Shown piece by piece: positions 1-10,913 of a stretch of 64,000 bases of DNA. A program made the position numbers and the translations under genes. Every line of letters starts with the position of its first letter. Within the stretch, counting starts at the first letter, position 1. The stretch comes from Streptomyces xanthii (GTDB lineage: Bacteria > Actinomycetota > Actinomycetes > Streptomycetales > Streptomycetaceae). Under the pieces are notes generated by a model. That model ran no database searches. It was not told the origin of the DNA and saw only the letters and a program-made list of their open reading frames with translations. Where the stretch lies: positions 2,294,001 through 2,358,000 of the forward strand of contig NZ_CP061281.1 in the NCBI RefSeq assembly GCF_014621695.1, given 5' to 3'.

Positions 1-392
1 ACGCGGAAGACCTCGCCGTCCTCCAGCTGCACGTCGAGGTAGCCGTTGAAGGCGATGGGCTCGTCGTACTGGGAGGTCTGGAAGTTCTTCGGCATGTCCG
101 GATAGAAGTAGTTCTTCCGGGCGAAGCGGCACCACTCGGCGATCTCGCAGTTGAGCGCGAGGCCGATCTTGATGGCCGACTCGACGCCGATCTCGTTGAC
201 GACCGGCAGCGCGCCGGGCAGGCCGAGACAGGTCGGGCAGGTCTGGCTGTTGGCGTCCTGCTTCAGCTCGGTGGAGCAGCCGCAGAACATCTTCGTCTTG
301 GTGCCGAGCTCGACATGGACCTCGAGGCCCATGACGGGGTCGTACGCAGCGAGGGCATCCTCGTACGCCACCAGGTCAGTCGTGACAGTCAC
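1..392 (-). CDS. gatB: Asp-tRNA(Asn)/Glu-tRNA(Gln) amidotransferase subunit B (partial)
   Basis: This is the N-terminal ~130 residues of GatB; the rest lies beyond the window edge. GatB binds the mischarged Glu-tRNA(Gln) or Asp-tRNA(Asn) and, with GatA and GatC, phosphorylates and amidates it in the cytoplasm. The visible part carries the family hallmark GLEVHVEL followed by the zinc-knuckle cysteines (CGCS and CPTC) and the [12 protein letters not shown] stretch. The start is the GTG at 392, preceded by a GAGAGGGAAA ribosome site about 8 bases upstream. It is the last visible gene of the gatC-gatA-small protein-gatB run, so it is probably co-transcribed with them. Confidence 0.96.
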   Translation of the reverse strand, partial: MTVTTDLVAYEDALAAYDPVMGLEVHVELGTKTKMFCGCSTELKQDANSQTCPTCLGLPGALPVVNEIGVESAIKIGLALNCEIAEWCRFARKNYFYPDMPKNFQTSQYDEPIAFNGYLDVQLEDGEVFR

Positions 393-408
393 GGTGAAAC
401 TTTCCCTC

Positions 409-642
409 TCAGCCCAGCAGGACGTCGTCGTCGCCCAGGCGCTTGAGCTCCCGGTAGAGGATCGCCAGGCCGGTTGCGATGGCGGCGGCGGACACGGCGG
501 CGTCGACCAGCCGCAGCATGTCGTTCTCGTTGCGGGCCAGCTTGGCCTGCTTGGCGACGCTGATCGCGCCGAAGGCGGTGCTGGCCAGCGACACGTAGAC
601 GCCGGTCTTGGACTTCTTGAAGTTCTTGGCCTTCTTTGCCAT
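409..642 (-). CDS. small conserved protein between gatA and gatB
   Basis: A 77-residue protein starting with a very basic segment ([14 protein letters not shown]). A weakly hydrophobic, Ala-rich middle and a moderately hydrophobic helix (about residues 45-63, [16 protein letters not shown]) precede an acidic C-terminus (DDDVLL). The start ATG at 642 lies 5 bases after the gatA stop and gatB begins 16 bases downstream, so it sits inside the amidotransferase operon. I recognise it only as a small protein commonly found at this position in Streptomyces. Its function is unknown. A single-pass membrane association is possible but the hydrophobic stretch is short. Confidence 0.8.
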   Translation of the reverse strand: MAKKAKNFKKSKTGVYVSLASTAFGAISVAKQAKLARNENDMLRLVDAAVSAAAIATGLAILYRELKRLGDDDVLLG

Positions 643-647
643 GGCAC

Positions 648-2147
648 TCACAGCGACGGAGCCTCCTCGAGCAGCGGGTGGCCCCACTTTTCCACGAAGG
701 CGGCCTCGACGGCGGCGCCCACCTTGTAGAGGCGGTCGTCCTTCATGGCGGGGGCGATGATCTGCAGGCCGACCGGCAGCCCGTCCTCGGGGGCCAGGCC
801 GCAGGGGAGCGACATGGCGGCGTTGCCGGCCAGGTTGGTCGGGATGGTGCACAGGTCCGCGAGGTACATCGCCATCGGGTCGTCGGCGCGCTCGCCGATC
901 GCGAAGGCGGTGGTCGGCGTCGTCGGCGAGACGATGACGTCCACCTGCTCGAACGCGGCCTCGAACTCGCGGGTGATGAGCGTACGGACCTTCTGGGCGC
1001 TGCCGTAGTACGCGTCGTAGTAGCCGCTGGACAGGGCGTACGTGCCGAGGATGATGCGGCGCTTGACCTCGTCGCCGAAGCCGGCCTCGCGGGTGAGCGC
1101 GGTGACCTCCTCGGCGGAGTGCGTGCCGTCGTCGCCGACCCGCAGGCCGTAGCGCATGGCGTCGAACCGGGCGAGGTTCGAGGAGCACTCGGACGGCGCG
1201 ATCAGGTAGTACGCCGACAGCGCGAGGTCGAAGGACGGGCAGTCCAGCTCGACGATCTCGGCGCCCAGCGACTTGAGCAGCTCGACGGACTCGTCGAAGC
1301 GCTGCACGACGCCGGCCTGGTAGCCCTCGCCGCGGAACTGCTTGACGACACCGACGCGCATGCCCTGGACCGACCCGTTGCGCGCGGCCTCGACGACCGG
1401 CGGGACCGGGGCGTCGATGGACGTGGAGTCGAGCGGGTCGTGCCCGGCGATGGCCTCGTGCAGCAGCGCCGCGTCGAGGACCGTACGGGCACAGGGGCCG
1501 CCCTGGTCGAGGGAGGACGAGAAGGCGACCATGCCGAAGCGGGAGACGCCGCCGTAGGTGGGCTTGACGCCGACGGTGCCGGTGACGGCGGCGGGCTGGC
1601 GGATGGAGCCGCCGGTGTCCGTGCCGATCGCGAGCGGGGCCTCGAAGGCGGCGAGGGCCGCGGAGGAACCGCCGCCGGAGCCGCCGGGGATCTTGGTGAG
1701 GTCCCACGGGTTGCCGGTCGGGCCGTAGGCGCTGTTCTCCGTCGAGGACCCCATGGCGAACTCGTCCATGTTGGTCTTGCCGAGGATGACGACGTCGGCG
1801 GCCTTCAGCTTCTTGGTGAGCGTGGCGTCGTACGGCGGGATCCAGCCCTCGAGGATCTTGGAGCCGACCGTGGTCGGGATGCCCTCGGTGGTGAAGATGT
1901 CCTTCAGCGCGAGCGGGACGCCGGCCAGCGGGCCGAGCTTCTCGCCCTTGGCGCGCTTCTCGTCGACGGCGCGGGCCTGCGCGAGGGCGCCCTCGCGGTC
2001 GACGTGCAGGAAGGCGTGCACCTTCTCGTCGACGGCCTCGATCCGGGCCAGGTGGGCCTCGGTGACCTCGACGGCCGTGAGCTCGCCGGAAGCGATCTTC
2101 GCGGCGATCTCGGCGGCGGTGAGCTTGATGATGTTCGTGTCCGTCAT
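648..2147 (-). CDS. gatA: Asp-tRNA(Asn)/Glu-tRNA(Gln) amidotransferase subunit A
   Basis: A 499-residue amidase-signature protein. It hydrolyses glutamine and hands ammonia to GatB for transamidation of mischarged tRNA. The Ser-cisSer-Lys triad is visible: Lys82 in LALKDIF, Ser157 in the glycine-rich loop PGGSGGGSS, and the nucleophile Ser181 in DTGGSIRQP. Length and motifs are typical of bacterial GatA. The ATG at 2147 is 6 bases after the gatC stop, which supports one operon. Streptomyces usually rely on this indirect pathway for Gln-tRNA, so the gene is probably essential (inference). Confidence 0.98.
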   Translation of the reverse strand: MTDTNIIKLTAAEIAAKIASGELTAVEVTEAHLARIEAVDEKVHAFLHVDREGALAQARAVDEKRAKGEKLGPLAGVPLALKDIFTTEGIPTTVGSKILEGWIPPYDATLTKKLKAADVVILGKTNMDEFAMGSSTENSAYGPTGNPWDLTKIPGGSGGGSSAALAAFEAPLAIGTDTGGSIRQPAAVTGTVGVKPTYGGVSRFGMVAFSSSLDQGGPCARTVLDAALLHEAIAGHDPLDSTSIDAPVPPVVEAARNGSVQGMRVGVVKQFRGEGYQAGVVQRFDESVELLKSLGAEIVELDCPSFDLALSAYYLIAPSECSSNLARFDAMRYGLRVGDDGTHSAEEVTALTREAGFGDEVKRRIILGTYALSSGYYDAYYGSAQKVRTLITREFEAAFEQVDVIVSPTTPTTAFAIGERADDPMAMYLADLCTIPTNLAGNAAMSLPCGLAPEDGLPVGLQIIAPAMKDDRLYKVGAAVEAAFVEKWGHPLLEEAPSL

Positions 2148-2153
2148 GACTTC

Positions 2154-2450
2154 TTAGTCCTCCCCCAGGATCTGCGGCACCTTGAAACGCTGCTGCTCCT
2201 GGGCCGGGGCGCCGGAGAGCGCCTGCTCGGGGGTGAGCGACGGACGGACCTCGTCCGCGCGCATGACGTTCGTCAGCGGCAGCGGGTGGGAGGTCGGCGG
2301 GACGTCTTGGTCGGCGACCTCGCTGACGCGGGCGACCGCGCCGATGATGTCGTCGAGCTGGCCGGCGAAGTGGTCGAGCTCTTCGGGCTTCAGCTCCAGA
2401 CGCGCCAGCCGGGCGAGGTGGGCGACCTCCTCGCGCGTGATGCCAGGCAT
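2154..2450 (-). CDS. gatC: Asp-tRNA(Asn)/Glu-tRNA(Gln) amidotransferase subunit C
   Basis: A 98-residue subunit C that wraps around GatA and GatB and stabilises the complex. The N-terminal helix [13 protein letters not shown] and the following hydrophilic helix plus the [11 protein letters not shown] segment are characteristic of GatC. It is the first gene of the minus-strand gatC-gatA-gatB cluster. A 90-base gap (2451-2540) separates it from the cupin gene upstream, so the operon promoter probably lies there or further upstream. Confidence 0.97.
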   Translation of the reverse strand: MPGITREEVAHLARLARLELKPEELDHFAGQLDDIIGAVARVSEVADQDVPPTSHPLPLTNVMRADEVRPSLTPEQALSGAPAQEQQRFKVPQILGED

Positions 2451-2540
2451 GCAGCGATCCTCTGGGGTGAGAGTGTGTGGTTTGGGGCCAATCCTATGGG
2501 GCGCGGACCCGTGCCCGGTAAACGGTTTGCCCCTGGCCCG

Positions 2541-2912
2541 CTATCGGCGCCGTCCGTGCCATGCCGGACTGGACAGGAAGTGGTTGTCGCAGCGCTCCTG
2601 CACCTCGAGGATCGACTCGGGTGAGAGCTCGCCCAGGGCGATGCGCTGGAGGTGGCGGAAGTACGCGAAGCGCTCGACGCCCGGGGTGATCACGATGAGC
2701 AGGCCGGCGTCGGAGCCGGGCACGGCGGCGAACGCGTGCGCGGTGCGGGACGGCACCACGATCAGGTCGCCGGCCTCACCGGTGATCACCTGATCCCCCG
2801 ACAGGAACTCGGCGGCGCCGTCGAGGACGTAGAACGTCTCGGCGCTGCGCTCGTGGTGGTGCGGGAGCGCCCCGTCCGCCCCGTCCTTCATCGTGATGCG
2901 CTGCGTGGACAC
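2541..2912 (-). CDS. cupin-domain protein, start uncertain
   Basis: A small double-psi beta-barrel (cupin) protein, 123 residues from the GTG at 2912. It shows the metal-binding cupin motif 1 PHHHERSAETFYVLDG and a motif 2 region GDLIVVPSRTAHAF, followed by a helical C-terminal tail (HLQRIALGELSPESILEV). Substrate and function are unknown. The start is awkward: the only SD-like GGAG abuts the GTG, and an alternative ATG at 2891 has none at good spacing. The open frame continues upstream with protein-like sequence through the stop of the c-di-GMP gene at 2954. The true start may therefore overlap that gene and use a rare codon, or the gene may be N-terminally damaged. Confidence 0.75.
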   Translation of the reverse strand: MSTQRITMKDGADGALPHHHERSAETFYVLDGAAEFLSGDQVITGEAGDLIVVPSRTAHAFAAVPGSDAGLLIVITPGVERFAYFRHLQRIALGELSPESILEVQERCDNHFLSSPAWHGRRR

Positions 2913-2953
2913 TCCTTCGGTGGGGCCCGGCCGGGTACCCGGATCGGCGCGGG

Positions 2954-5347
2954 TCAGCCCAGGGGGCGGGGGTCGTCGCCCGGGGCGGCCGGGAGGGCCG
3001 CCGGGGTGCGCTGCCAGCCTCTGGCGCCCCGCGCGCGCAGCCACGCCGTCGTCTCGTCGGGCGGCATCGCGGCGGCGACCAGCCAGCCCTGCACCGCGTC
3101 GCACCCCAGGTCGCGCAGGCGCTCCCAGGTCTCGTCGTCCTCGACGCCCTCGGCCACGACGAGGAGGCCGAGCGAGTGGGCGAGGTCGACGGTGCAGCGG
3201 ACGATCTCCGCGTCCTCGGCGTCCACGGCGAGCCGGGCGACGAAGGAGCGGTCGATCTTGAGCTCGCTCACCGGGAGGCGGCGCAGGTGGACGAGGGACG
3301 AGTAGCCGGTGCCGAAGTCGTCGAGGGACATCTTGACGCCGTGGCCGGTGAGTCCGGCCAGGGTGTCGGCGGCCCGCTGCGGGTCCTCCAGGAGGACGTG
3401 CTCGGTGATCTCCAGCTGGAGCGCGCCGGCCGGGACACCGTGGCGGGCGAGCCGCGCGGCGACGGATCCGGCGAAGCCTGGCGTGTGGACGTCGCGCGGC
3501 GACACGTTGACGGCTACGGGGACGCGCAGGCCCTGGGCGCGCCAGCGGGCGACCTGGGCGAGCGCCGTCTCCAGCACGTACTCGGTGAGGACCGGCATCA
3601 GGCCGGAGGACTCGGCGATGGCGATGAACTCGTCCGGGGGCACCTTGCCGCGCTCGGGGTGCACCCAGCGCACGAGCGCCTCCAGGCCGGCGACCTGGCC
3701 GTCGAAGCGGACCTTCGGCTGGTAGTGCAGCTCGACCTCGCAGGCGTCGAGCGCGCGCCGGAGGTCACCGAGGAGTCCGAGCCGGTCCGGGGTGTTGGAG
3801 TCGCGCTTCGACTCGTACACCTCGACGCCCGTACGGTCGCGCTTGGCCTGGTACATGGCGACGTCGGCGCGGCGCAGCAGCCCCTCGGCGTCCAGCGCGT
3901 GGTCGGGGAAGACGGCGAGTCCGGCGCTGGCCTCGAGGACGAGCGTCAGCCCGTCCAGGTCGAGCGGGGAGCCGAGCGTGGCGACGAGGCCGCGGGCGAC
4001 GCGGGTCGCGGAGGTCGTGGAGTCGGCGACGGGCAGCAGGACGGCGAACTCGTCGCCGCCGAGCCGGGCCACCTCGGCGCCGCGCGGCAGGGCCTCGCGC
4101 AGCCGGTCGGCGATCTGCAGGAGGAGCCGGTCCCCGGCGAGGTGCCCGAGGGTGTCGTTGACCGAACGGAACCGGTCGAGGTCGATCAGCATGAGGGCGC
4201 TGCGGGCGCCGATCCGCTCGGCGTCGTCGAGGGCGGCCCAGGTCCGCTCGAGCAGCCACTGCCGGTTCGGCAGGCCGGTCAGGGGGTCGCGCAGCTGCTC
4301 CTCGGCGCGGGCGCGCGCGATCCACAGGGTGGAGTCGAGGGCGATGAGCGGGATGGCGAAGAGCGGCAGCAGTACGGGCAGGGCGACGGCCACGACGCAG
4401 ACCAGCGGCGAGATGCCGAGCAGGGCGACGGCGACGAGGCCGTGCCGCGCGAGCGTCGTGCGGGCGACCGTGGGCAGGCCGGAGGGGCGCGGCGCGTGGA
4501 CGTACCAGAGGAGGGTGCGGGTCACCAGGAGGTTCCCGGCGGCGGCGAGGAGGATCTCGGGCGCGGCGGCGACGGTCCATGTGTCGGGCAGCCAGGGCGT
4601 CTCGACGGACGGCACGCGGCCGAACGCGGCGAGCACGAGGGCGCTCGCGCCGATTCCGAGGACGTCGATCGAGCCGTGCAGCACTCCTTGGCGCCAGCGG
4701 TGTCTGCGGGCCGCGCCGACGAGCACGACGACGGCGAGGCTGACCATGGCGGCGGGCACCCAGCCGTACAGGAGCAGTACGGCGAGGGTGAGGGCGGCGC
4801 CGGATCCGGTGCCGCCCCACCAGCGGTCGCGGCCGAGGGCGACGAGGTGGCCGACGATGATGCCGGTCAGGACGGCGAGGGACCAGCCGGTGCCGCCGGA
4901 GGGGAAGAGCGCGTGGTTCCCGGTGAAGGCCCGGTAGATGCCGGCGCCCACGACGACCGCGGCGAGCGTCACGACGGCGCCGGGCAGCAGGGGCAGGGCG
5001 AGGGTCCGCGCGGCGTCCGCCCGTTCGGGCAGGGGGTTGCGGGCGGGGGTGGCGGCGCCCACGGACCCGCCGGGCGCGATGCCGGCCGGTCCGATCGCGG
5101 TCCGGCTCGTGAGCCCGGTCGCCGGTACCGGGACGGCACTGTCGGGTGCCTGTCCGTTCCTCCCCGCGCCGAGGGCCGTCGAGCCCCCGCGCCACCAGTT
5201 GCGCCAGTTCACCAGACCACCGCGATCGTTCTCCCCGTGCTCCCCGTAACCGCTGTCGTCGCCGTCCGCGCGCCGTGTCATGGCGCGCAGCACCCTCCGG
5301 TGCGGGCGCAGGCGTGAGTCAGGGGCGGCGCTCTCGGTCGGTTCCAT
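2954..5347 (-). CDS. rmdB: membrane GGDEF/EAL cyclic di-GMP turnover protein, RmdB-like
   Basis: A 797-residue composite c-di-GMP enzyme. About 85-290 form several hydrophobic membrane helices. A GGDEF domain follows (RDPLTGLPNR near 350, intact GGDEF at ~429-433, no RxxD inhibitory site before it). The EAL domain has EALVRW at ~555, then ITEH, DDFGTGYSS, KIDRSFV and EGVED. Domain order and the neighbourhood of ligA and gat genes match S. coelicolor RmdB (SCO5495), a phosphodiesterase affecting colony development; the symbol rests on that resemblance. The ATG at 5347 follows GAGAGGGACGGGA; an upstream in-frame Met gives a longer, composition-poor extension I rejected. The cupin frame overlaps its 3' end. 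Confidence 0.9.
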   Translation of the reverse strand: MEPTESAAPDSRLRPHRRVLRAMTRRADGDDSGYGEHGENDRGGLVNWRNWWRGGSTALGAGRNGQAPDSAVPVPATGLTSRTAIGPAGIAPGGSVGAATPARNPLPERADAARTLALPLLPGAVVTLAAVVVGAGIYRAFTGNHALFPSGGTGWSLAVLTGIIVGHLVALGRDRWWGGTGSGAALTLAVLLLYGWVPAAMVSLAVVVLVGAARRHRWRQGVLHGSIDVLGIGASALVLAAFGRVPSVETPWLPDTWTVAAAPEILLAAAGNLLVTRTLLWYVHAPRPSGLPTVARTTLARHGLVAVALLGISPLVCVVAVALPVLLPLFAIPLIALDSTLWIARARAEEQLRDPLTGLPNRQWLLERTWAALDDAERIGARSALMLIDLDRFRSVNDTLGHLAGDRLLLQIADRLREALPRGAEVARLGGDEFAVLLPVADSTTSATRVARGLVATLGSPLDLDGLTLVLEASAGLAVFPDHALDAEGLLRRADVAMYQAKRDRTGVEVYESKRDSNTPDRLGLLGDLRRALDACEVELHYQPKVRFDGQVAGLEALVRWVHPERGKVPPDEFIAIAESSGLMPVLTEYVLETALAQVARWRAQGLRVPVAVNVSPRDVHTPGFAGSVAARLARHGVPAGALQLEITEHVLLEDPQRAADTLAGLTGHGVKMSLDDFGTGYSSLVHLRRLPVSELKIDRSFVARLAVDAEDAEIVRCTVDLAHSLGLLVVAEGVEDDETWERLRDLGCDAVQGWLVAAAMPPDETTAWLRARGARGWQRTPAALPAAPGDDPRPLG

Positions 5348-5588
5348 TCCCGTCCCTCTCACAGCCGGCGGTGCCCACGTCCGCTGCCCGTTCCCCCTGA
5401 CTCCCGATGAGTTCCGGCGAGCAGGACACGCCCCGTCCGCGGCAGGACACGGCGGGCGCGCACCCCTCAACAGTAGGCCGCGGAAGGCTTCCACGGGCAC
5501 CAGTCGGACGCGCCCGAGCACGGTTGCCCGAATGCGACCCGGCCACCCGTATGCATCTGATATGCGCCGAACGGGTGGCCTTCAACCG

Positions 5589-7853
<2,265 letters not shown>

Positions 7854-7879
7854 TCAGCCTGCGTACGCGCTCACTGTGG

Positions 7880-8887
7880 TCACTCTGGGTTGTCCGCGAG
7901 CGACTTCGCCGCCCGGACGCAGTGGGCCTGCACCGCGCGGGCGTACGCGGGCGAGGCGCCCGCGAGGCCGCACGACGGCGTGACCACGACCGACTCCGCG
8001 AGCGACCCCGGATTCAGCCCCAGCCTGCGCCACAGCGTCCTGACACCCATGACGCTACCGGCAGGGTCCGACAACGGGCCGTCCACGCCGGGCACGACAC
8101 CGGCGAACAGCCGGGTCCCGCCCTCGACGGCCTCGCCGAGCGTGTCGTCGTCACGCTGGGTGAGCAGCGAGAAGTCGAAGGAGATCGCGTCGGCGCCGGC
8201 CCGGCGCAGCAGCGCGAACGGCACATCGGGGGCGCAGGAGTGGACGATCACGGGTCCGCCGTCCTGGACCGCCATGACCTCGCGCAGGGTGGACTCGACG
8301 AGCTGGCGGTCGACGGCGCGGTGGGTGCGGTACTCGCTGGCGGTCTTGATCTGCCCGCGCAGCACGGCGATGAGGGACGGCTCGTCGAGCTGGAGCACGA
8401 CGCGGGCGCCGGGGACGCGGCGCCGGACGTCGGCGAGGTGGGTGCGCAGGCCCTCGGCGAGGGAGCCGGCGAGGTCGCGGCAGGCTCCGGGGTCGGAGAG
8501 CGCGGCCTCGCCGTTCCTCAGCTCCAGGGCGGCGGCGAGCGTCCACGGGCCGACGGCCTGGACCTTGAGGGGGCCCTCGTAGCCCTGGGTGAACTCCTCC
8601 AGGGCGTCGAGGTCCTCGCCGAGCCAGGACCGGGCGCGCTTGGTGTCCCGGCCGGGCCGGTCCCCGATGCGCCAGCCGCTGGGCTCCACGCGCGCGTAGA
8701 GGTCCACGAGCAGGCCCGCGGTGCGGCCGATCATGTCGGCGCCGGGTCCGCGGGCGGGCAGCTCGGCGAGGTACGGGAAGTCCTCGAAGGTGCCGGTGAC
8801 GGTCTTGGCGGCCTCGCGGGCGTCGCCGCCGGGCAGGGACCCGACGCCGGTGGCGCCTCCGTAGGGGAACTGGCTCTCATTGCTCAC
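7880..8887 (-). CDS. MetE C-terminal-like methyltransferase (methionine synthase family), standalone
   Basis: A 335-residue protein corresponding only to the catalytic C-terminal half of cobalamin-independent methionine synthase. N-terminal GVGSLPGGD and VQAVGPWTLAAA are family motifs. Zinc-ligand candidates are the His-x-Cys in VIVHSCAPDV and the late cysteine in VTPSCGLAG. Full MetE is about 750 residues, with an N-terminal half that binds the folate. Lacking it, this protein may use another methyl donor or serve a different reaction. It is often annotated simply as methionine synthase. It lies between an SDR gene and ligA, and the 41-base gap before ligA suggests co-transcription. Confidence 0.85.
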   Translation of the reverse strand: MSNESQFPYGGATGVGSLPGGDAREAAKTVTGTFEDFPYLAELPARGPGADMIGRTAGLLVDLYARVEPSGWRIGDRPGRDTKRARSWLGEDLDALEEFTQGYEGPLKVQAVGPWTLAAALELRNGEAALSDPGACRDLAGSLAEGLRTHLADVRRRVPGARVVLQLDEPSLIAVLRGQIKTASEYRTHRAVDRQLVESTLREVMAVQDGGPVIVHSCAPDVPFALLRRAGADAISFDFSLLTQRDDDTLGEAVEGGTRLFAGVVPGVDGPLSDPAGSVMGVRTLWRRLGLNPGSLAESVVVTPSCGLAGASPAYARAVQAHCVRAAKSLADNPE

Positions 8888-8918
8888 CCCGGAAGCGTAC
8901 GTAACGCGCGCGGGGCGG

Positions 8919-9617
8919 TCAGCGGCCCGGGCGCACCGTCAGGTCGTTGACCTCCGCGTCGCGGGGCAGGTCGAGGGCCATGACGATCGTCGTCGCGACG
9001 GACTCGGGGTCGATCCAGCGGGAGGCGTCGTACTCCTTGCCCTCCTGCTGGTGCACCTTCGCCTGCATGGGGCTGGCGGTGCGGCCCGGGTAGACGGAGG
9101 TGACGCGGACCCCGTTGGGGTGCTCCTCGTGGCGCAGGGAGTCGGCGAGGGCCTTCAGGCCGTGCTTGGAGGCGGCGTACGCGGACCATTCGGCGTGGGC
9201 GTTCAGGCCCGCGCCGGAGTTCACGAAGAGCACGTGGCCCTGGGCGAGGCGGAGTTGGGGCAGGAAGTGGCGGGTCAGCTCGGCCGGCGCGATCAGGTTC
9301 ACGTTGAGCTGGTGGCGCCAGGCCTTGGGGGTGAGCTCGCCGACCTTGCCGAGGTCGACGACGCCGGCGATGTGCAGCAGCGAGTCGATGCGGTCGGGCA
9401 GCGACTGGTGGGAGAACGCCCAGGACAGCTTGTCGGGGTCGGCGAGGTCGCCCACCAGGGTCCGGGCGCCGGGGAACTCGGCGGCGAGTTCCTTGGCGCG
9501 GCCCGCGTCGCGCGCGTGGAGGTAGAGCTCGTCCCCGCGCGCGTGCAGGCGGCGGGCGACGGCGGCGCCGATGCCGGAACCGGCGCCGGTGATCACATGA
9601 GTTGCCATGCCCGCCAT
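8919..9617 (-). CDS. short-chain dehydrogenase/reductase
   Basis: A 232-residue classical SDR. The nucleotide-binding TGAGSGIG is at the N-terminus, an NVN segment appears mid-protein, and the catalytic YAASK tetrad motif follows (SAYAASKHG). Substrate is unknown. It is at the short end for SDRs and the C-terminal substrate loop is brief. Its ATG at 9617 is 7 bases after the stop of the LOG-family gene, and the MetE-like gene follows 31 bases downstream, so these are likely one transcript. Confidence 0.92.
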   Translation of the reverse strand: MAGMATHVITGAGSGIGAAVARRLHARGDELYLHARDAGRAKELAAEFPGARTLVGDLADPDKLSWAFSHQSLPDRIDSLLHIAGVVDLGKVGELTPKAWRHQLNVNLIAPAELTRHFLPQLRLAQGHVLFVNSGAGLNAHAEWSAYAASKHGLKALADSLRHEEHPNGVRVTSVYPGRTASPMQAKVHQQEGKEYDASRWIDPESVATTIVMALDLPRDAEVNDLTVRPGR

Positions 9618-9624
9618 GCTCGCA

Positions 9625-10170
9625 CTACTCGATGCCGCGGGACTCCTCCAGGTAGGCGAGCGCGCCGACGGGCTCCTCGGCGAAGAAGACCAGGTCGGTG
9701 AGCGGGACCGGCAGGAAGCCCTCGTCCTCCATGCGGCGGAACTGCTCCTTCAGGCCGTCGTAGAAGCCCTCGGAGTTGAGCAGCACCACCGGCTTGTCGG
9801 TCTTCCCGTGCTTCTTCAGCTCGAGAATCTCCGTGGCCTCGTCGAGCGTTCCCGTACCGCCCACCATGATGACGACGGCGTCGGCCTTCTCCAGGAGGAG
9901 CGCCTTGCGCTCGGCGAGGTCCTTGGCGACGACCATCTCGTCGGGCGCGGTGACGGCGCGCGCCTTGGCGGCGAGGAAGTCGACGGACACCCCCAGGAGC
10001 CGTCCTCCGGCCTCCGCGACCCCGTCGGCGACGACCTTCATGAGCCCGCTCTCGGAACCGCCCCACACCAGGGTGTGGCCGCCCTTGCCGAGCAGCTCGG
10101 CGAACTCTCGGGCGGGGCGGGTGTAGCGGGCGTCGAGGTCGGCGGCGGAGAGGAAGACACAGATGTTCAT
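9625..10170 (-). CDS. TIGR00730 / LOG-family Rossmann protein
   Basis: A 181-residue Rossmann-fold protein of the lysine-decarboxylase-like or LOG family. Related enzymes release cytokinin bases from nucleoside monophosphates; bacterial members often act as nucleotide phosphoribohydrolases. The signature is GGSESGLM near residue 42 and a GGTGTLDE loop near 98 (usual motif PGGxGTxxE, here with Val in place of Pro). It starts at the ATG at 10170 behind GGTAGGTGGC. It heads the minus-strand SDR/MetE-like run. The physiological substrate cannot be told from sequence. Confidence 0.88.
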   Translation of the reverse strand: MNICVFLSAADLDARYTRPAREFAELLGKGGHTLVWGGSESGLMKVVADGVAEAGGRLLGVSVDFLAAKARAVTAPDEMVVAKDLAERKALLLEKADAVVIMVGGTGTLDEATEILELKKHGKTDKPVVLLNSEGFYDGLKEQFRRMEDEGFLPVPLTDLVFFAEEPVGALAYLEESRGIE

Positions 10171-10260
10171 GCCACCTACCGTACGGCTCGCGCGCGGACG
10201 CGTGGGGGGACGCGTGCGTGGACGGGAAGAAAGCCCGGGGCGCCCGACGCTGCACCCTGT

Positions 10261-10611
10261 ATGACGTCAGAAACCCCAGGGCACAACGAGCGCACCGGGC
10301 ACACCATCACGGTGCGGCAGGGCTCCGAGCACGTTCGCGTCGTCCACGAGGGGCAGGTGCTCGCCGAGAGCAGCCGCCCTATGGTGCTGCGCGAGACCGG
10401 CTGTCCCGTCCGCTACTACCTCCCCCGTGAGGACGTCCGCACGGACCTCCTGACGCCCTCCGACACGACGACGTACTGCCCCTTCAAGGGAACGGCCTCC
10501 TACTGGTCGCTCCCCGGCGCCGCCGACCTGGTCTGGTCGTACCCGGACCCGAAGCCCGAAGTGGCCGCCATCAAGGACCACTTGTGCTTCTACGCGACCG
10601 AACTCGCCTGA
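10261..10611 (+). CDS. DUF427 domain protein
   Basis: A 116-residue DUF427 protein. The family signature is clear: VHEGQVLAESSRP, the YYLPREDV segment, TTYCPFKGTASYW and the C-terminal AIKDHLCFY. The fold is a small beta-rich domain with conserved Cys and Lys, of unknown biochemical role. No convincing ribosome site precedes the ATG at 10261, so it may be translated weakly or from a leaderless message. It diverges from the LOG-family gene across a 90-base interval that must hold both promoters. Confidence 0.9.
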   Translation: MTSETPGHNERTGHTITVRQGSEHVRVVHEGQVLAESSRPMVLRETGCPVRYYLPREDVRTDLLTPSDTTTYCPFKGTASYWSLPGAADLVWSYPDPKPEVAAIKDHLCFYATELA

Positions 10612-10913
10612 CCAGACCGCTCCGCGTCAACCCGGCACCGTCAACGCGCCGCGCTCCGGTCACCGCAGCGGTGAAGTCCACCGCCGGTCCCTGAGCGCGG
10701 CGCGCACCCCACCCCTCGCCCCTCCCTCCGGCGACCACTCCCCCACCGCCCCTTCCGGGACAACGTTTTGCCCGGCCGCCCGCCCCACGCACCGGCGAGC
10801 CGGCCCGCTCTCCCGGCAAGATCACCCTCACGCGACCCCGGACCGTTAATGATCTCGTACGGTCCGTTACGCTCCGGCGCTCCCTGATGCACCCATCGCA
10901 ACAAGGAGGCCGT
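10612..10913 (+). promoter_or_regulatory. 302-base intergenic region with operator-like inverted repeat
   Basis: No gene is supported here. Near its 3' end an 8-base perfect inverted repeat, CGGACCGT at 10839-10846 and ACGGTCCG at 10859-10866, encloses a 12-base AT-richer spacer. CCGTTA also occurs twice in direct orientation (10843-10848 and 10864-10869). This lies about 50 bases before the GTG of the small TTA-codon gene, a good position for an operator or promoter element controlling the WXG100-like cassette. The remainder is G/C-rich and featureless. Confidence 0.45.

Noticed and set aside
636..2624. 662-residue plus-strand open frame
   Set aside because: It is antisense to gatA and gatC, has a Gly/Arg/Val/Glu composition typical of G/C-rich shadow frames, and shows no domain.
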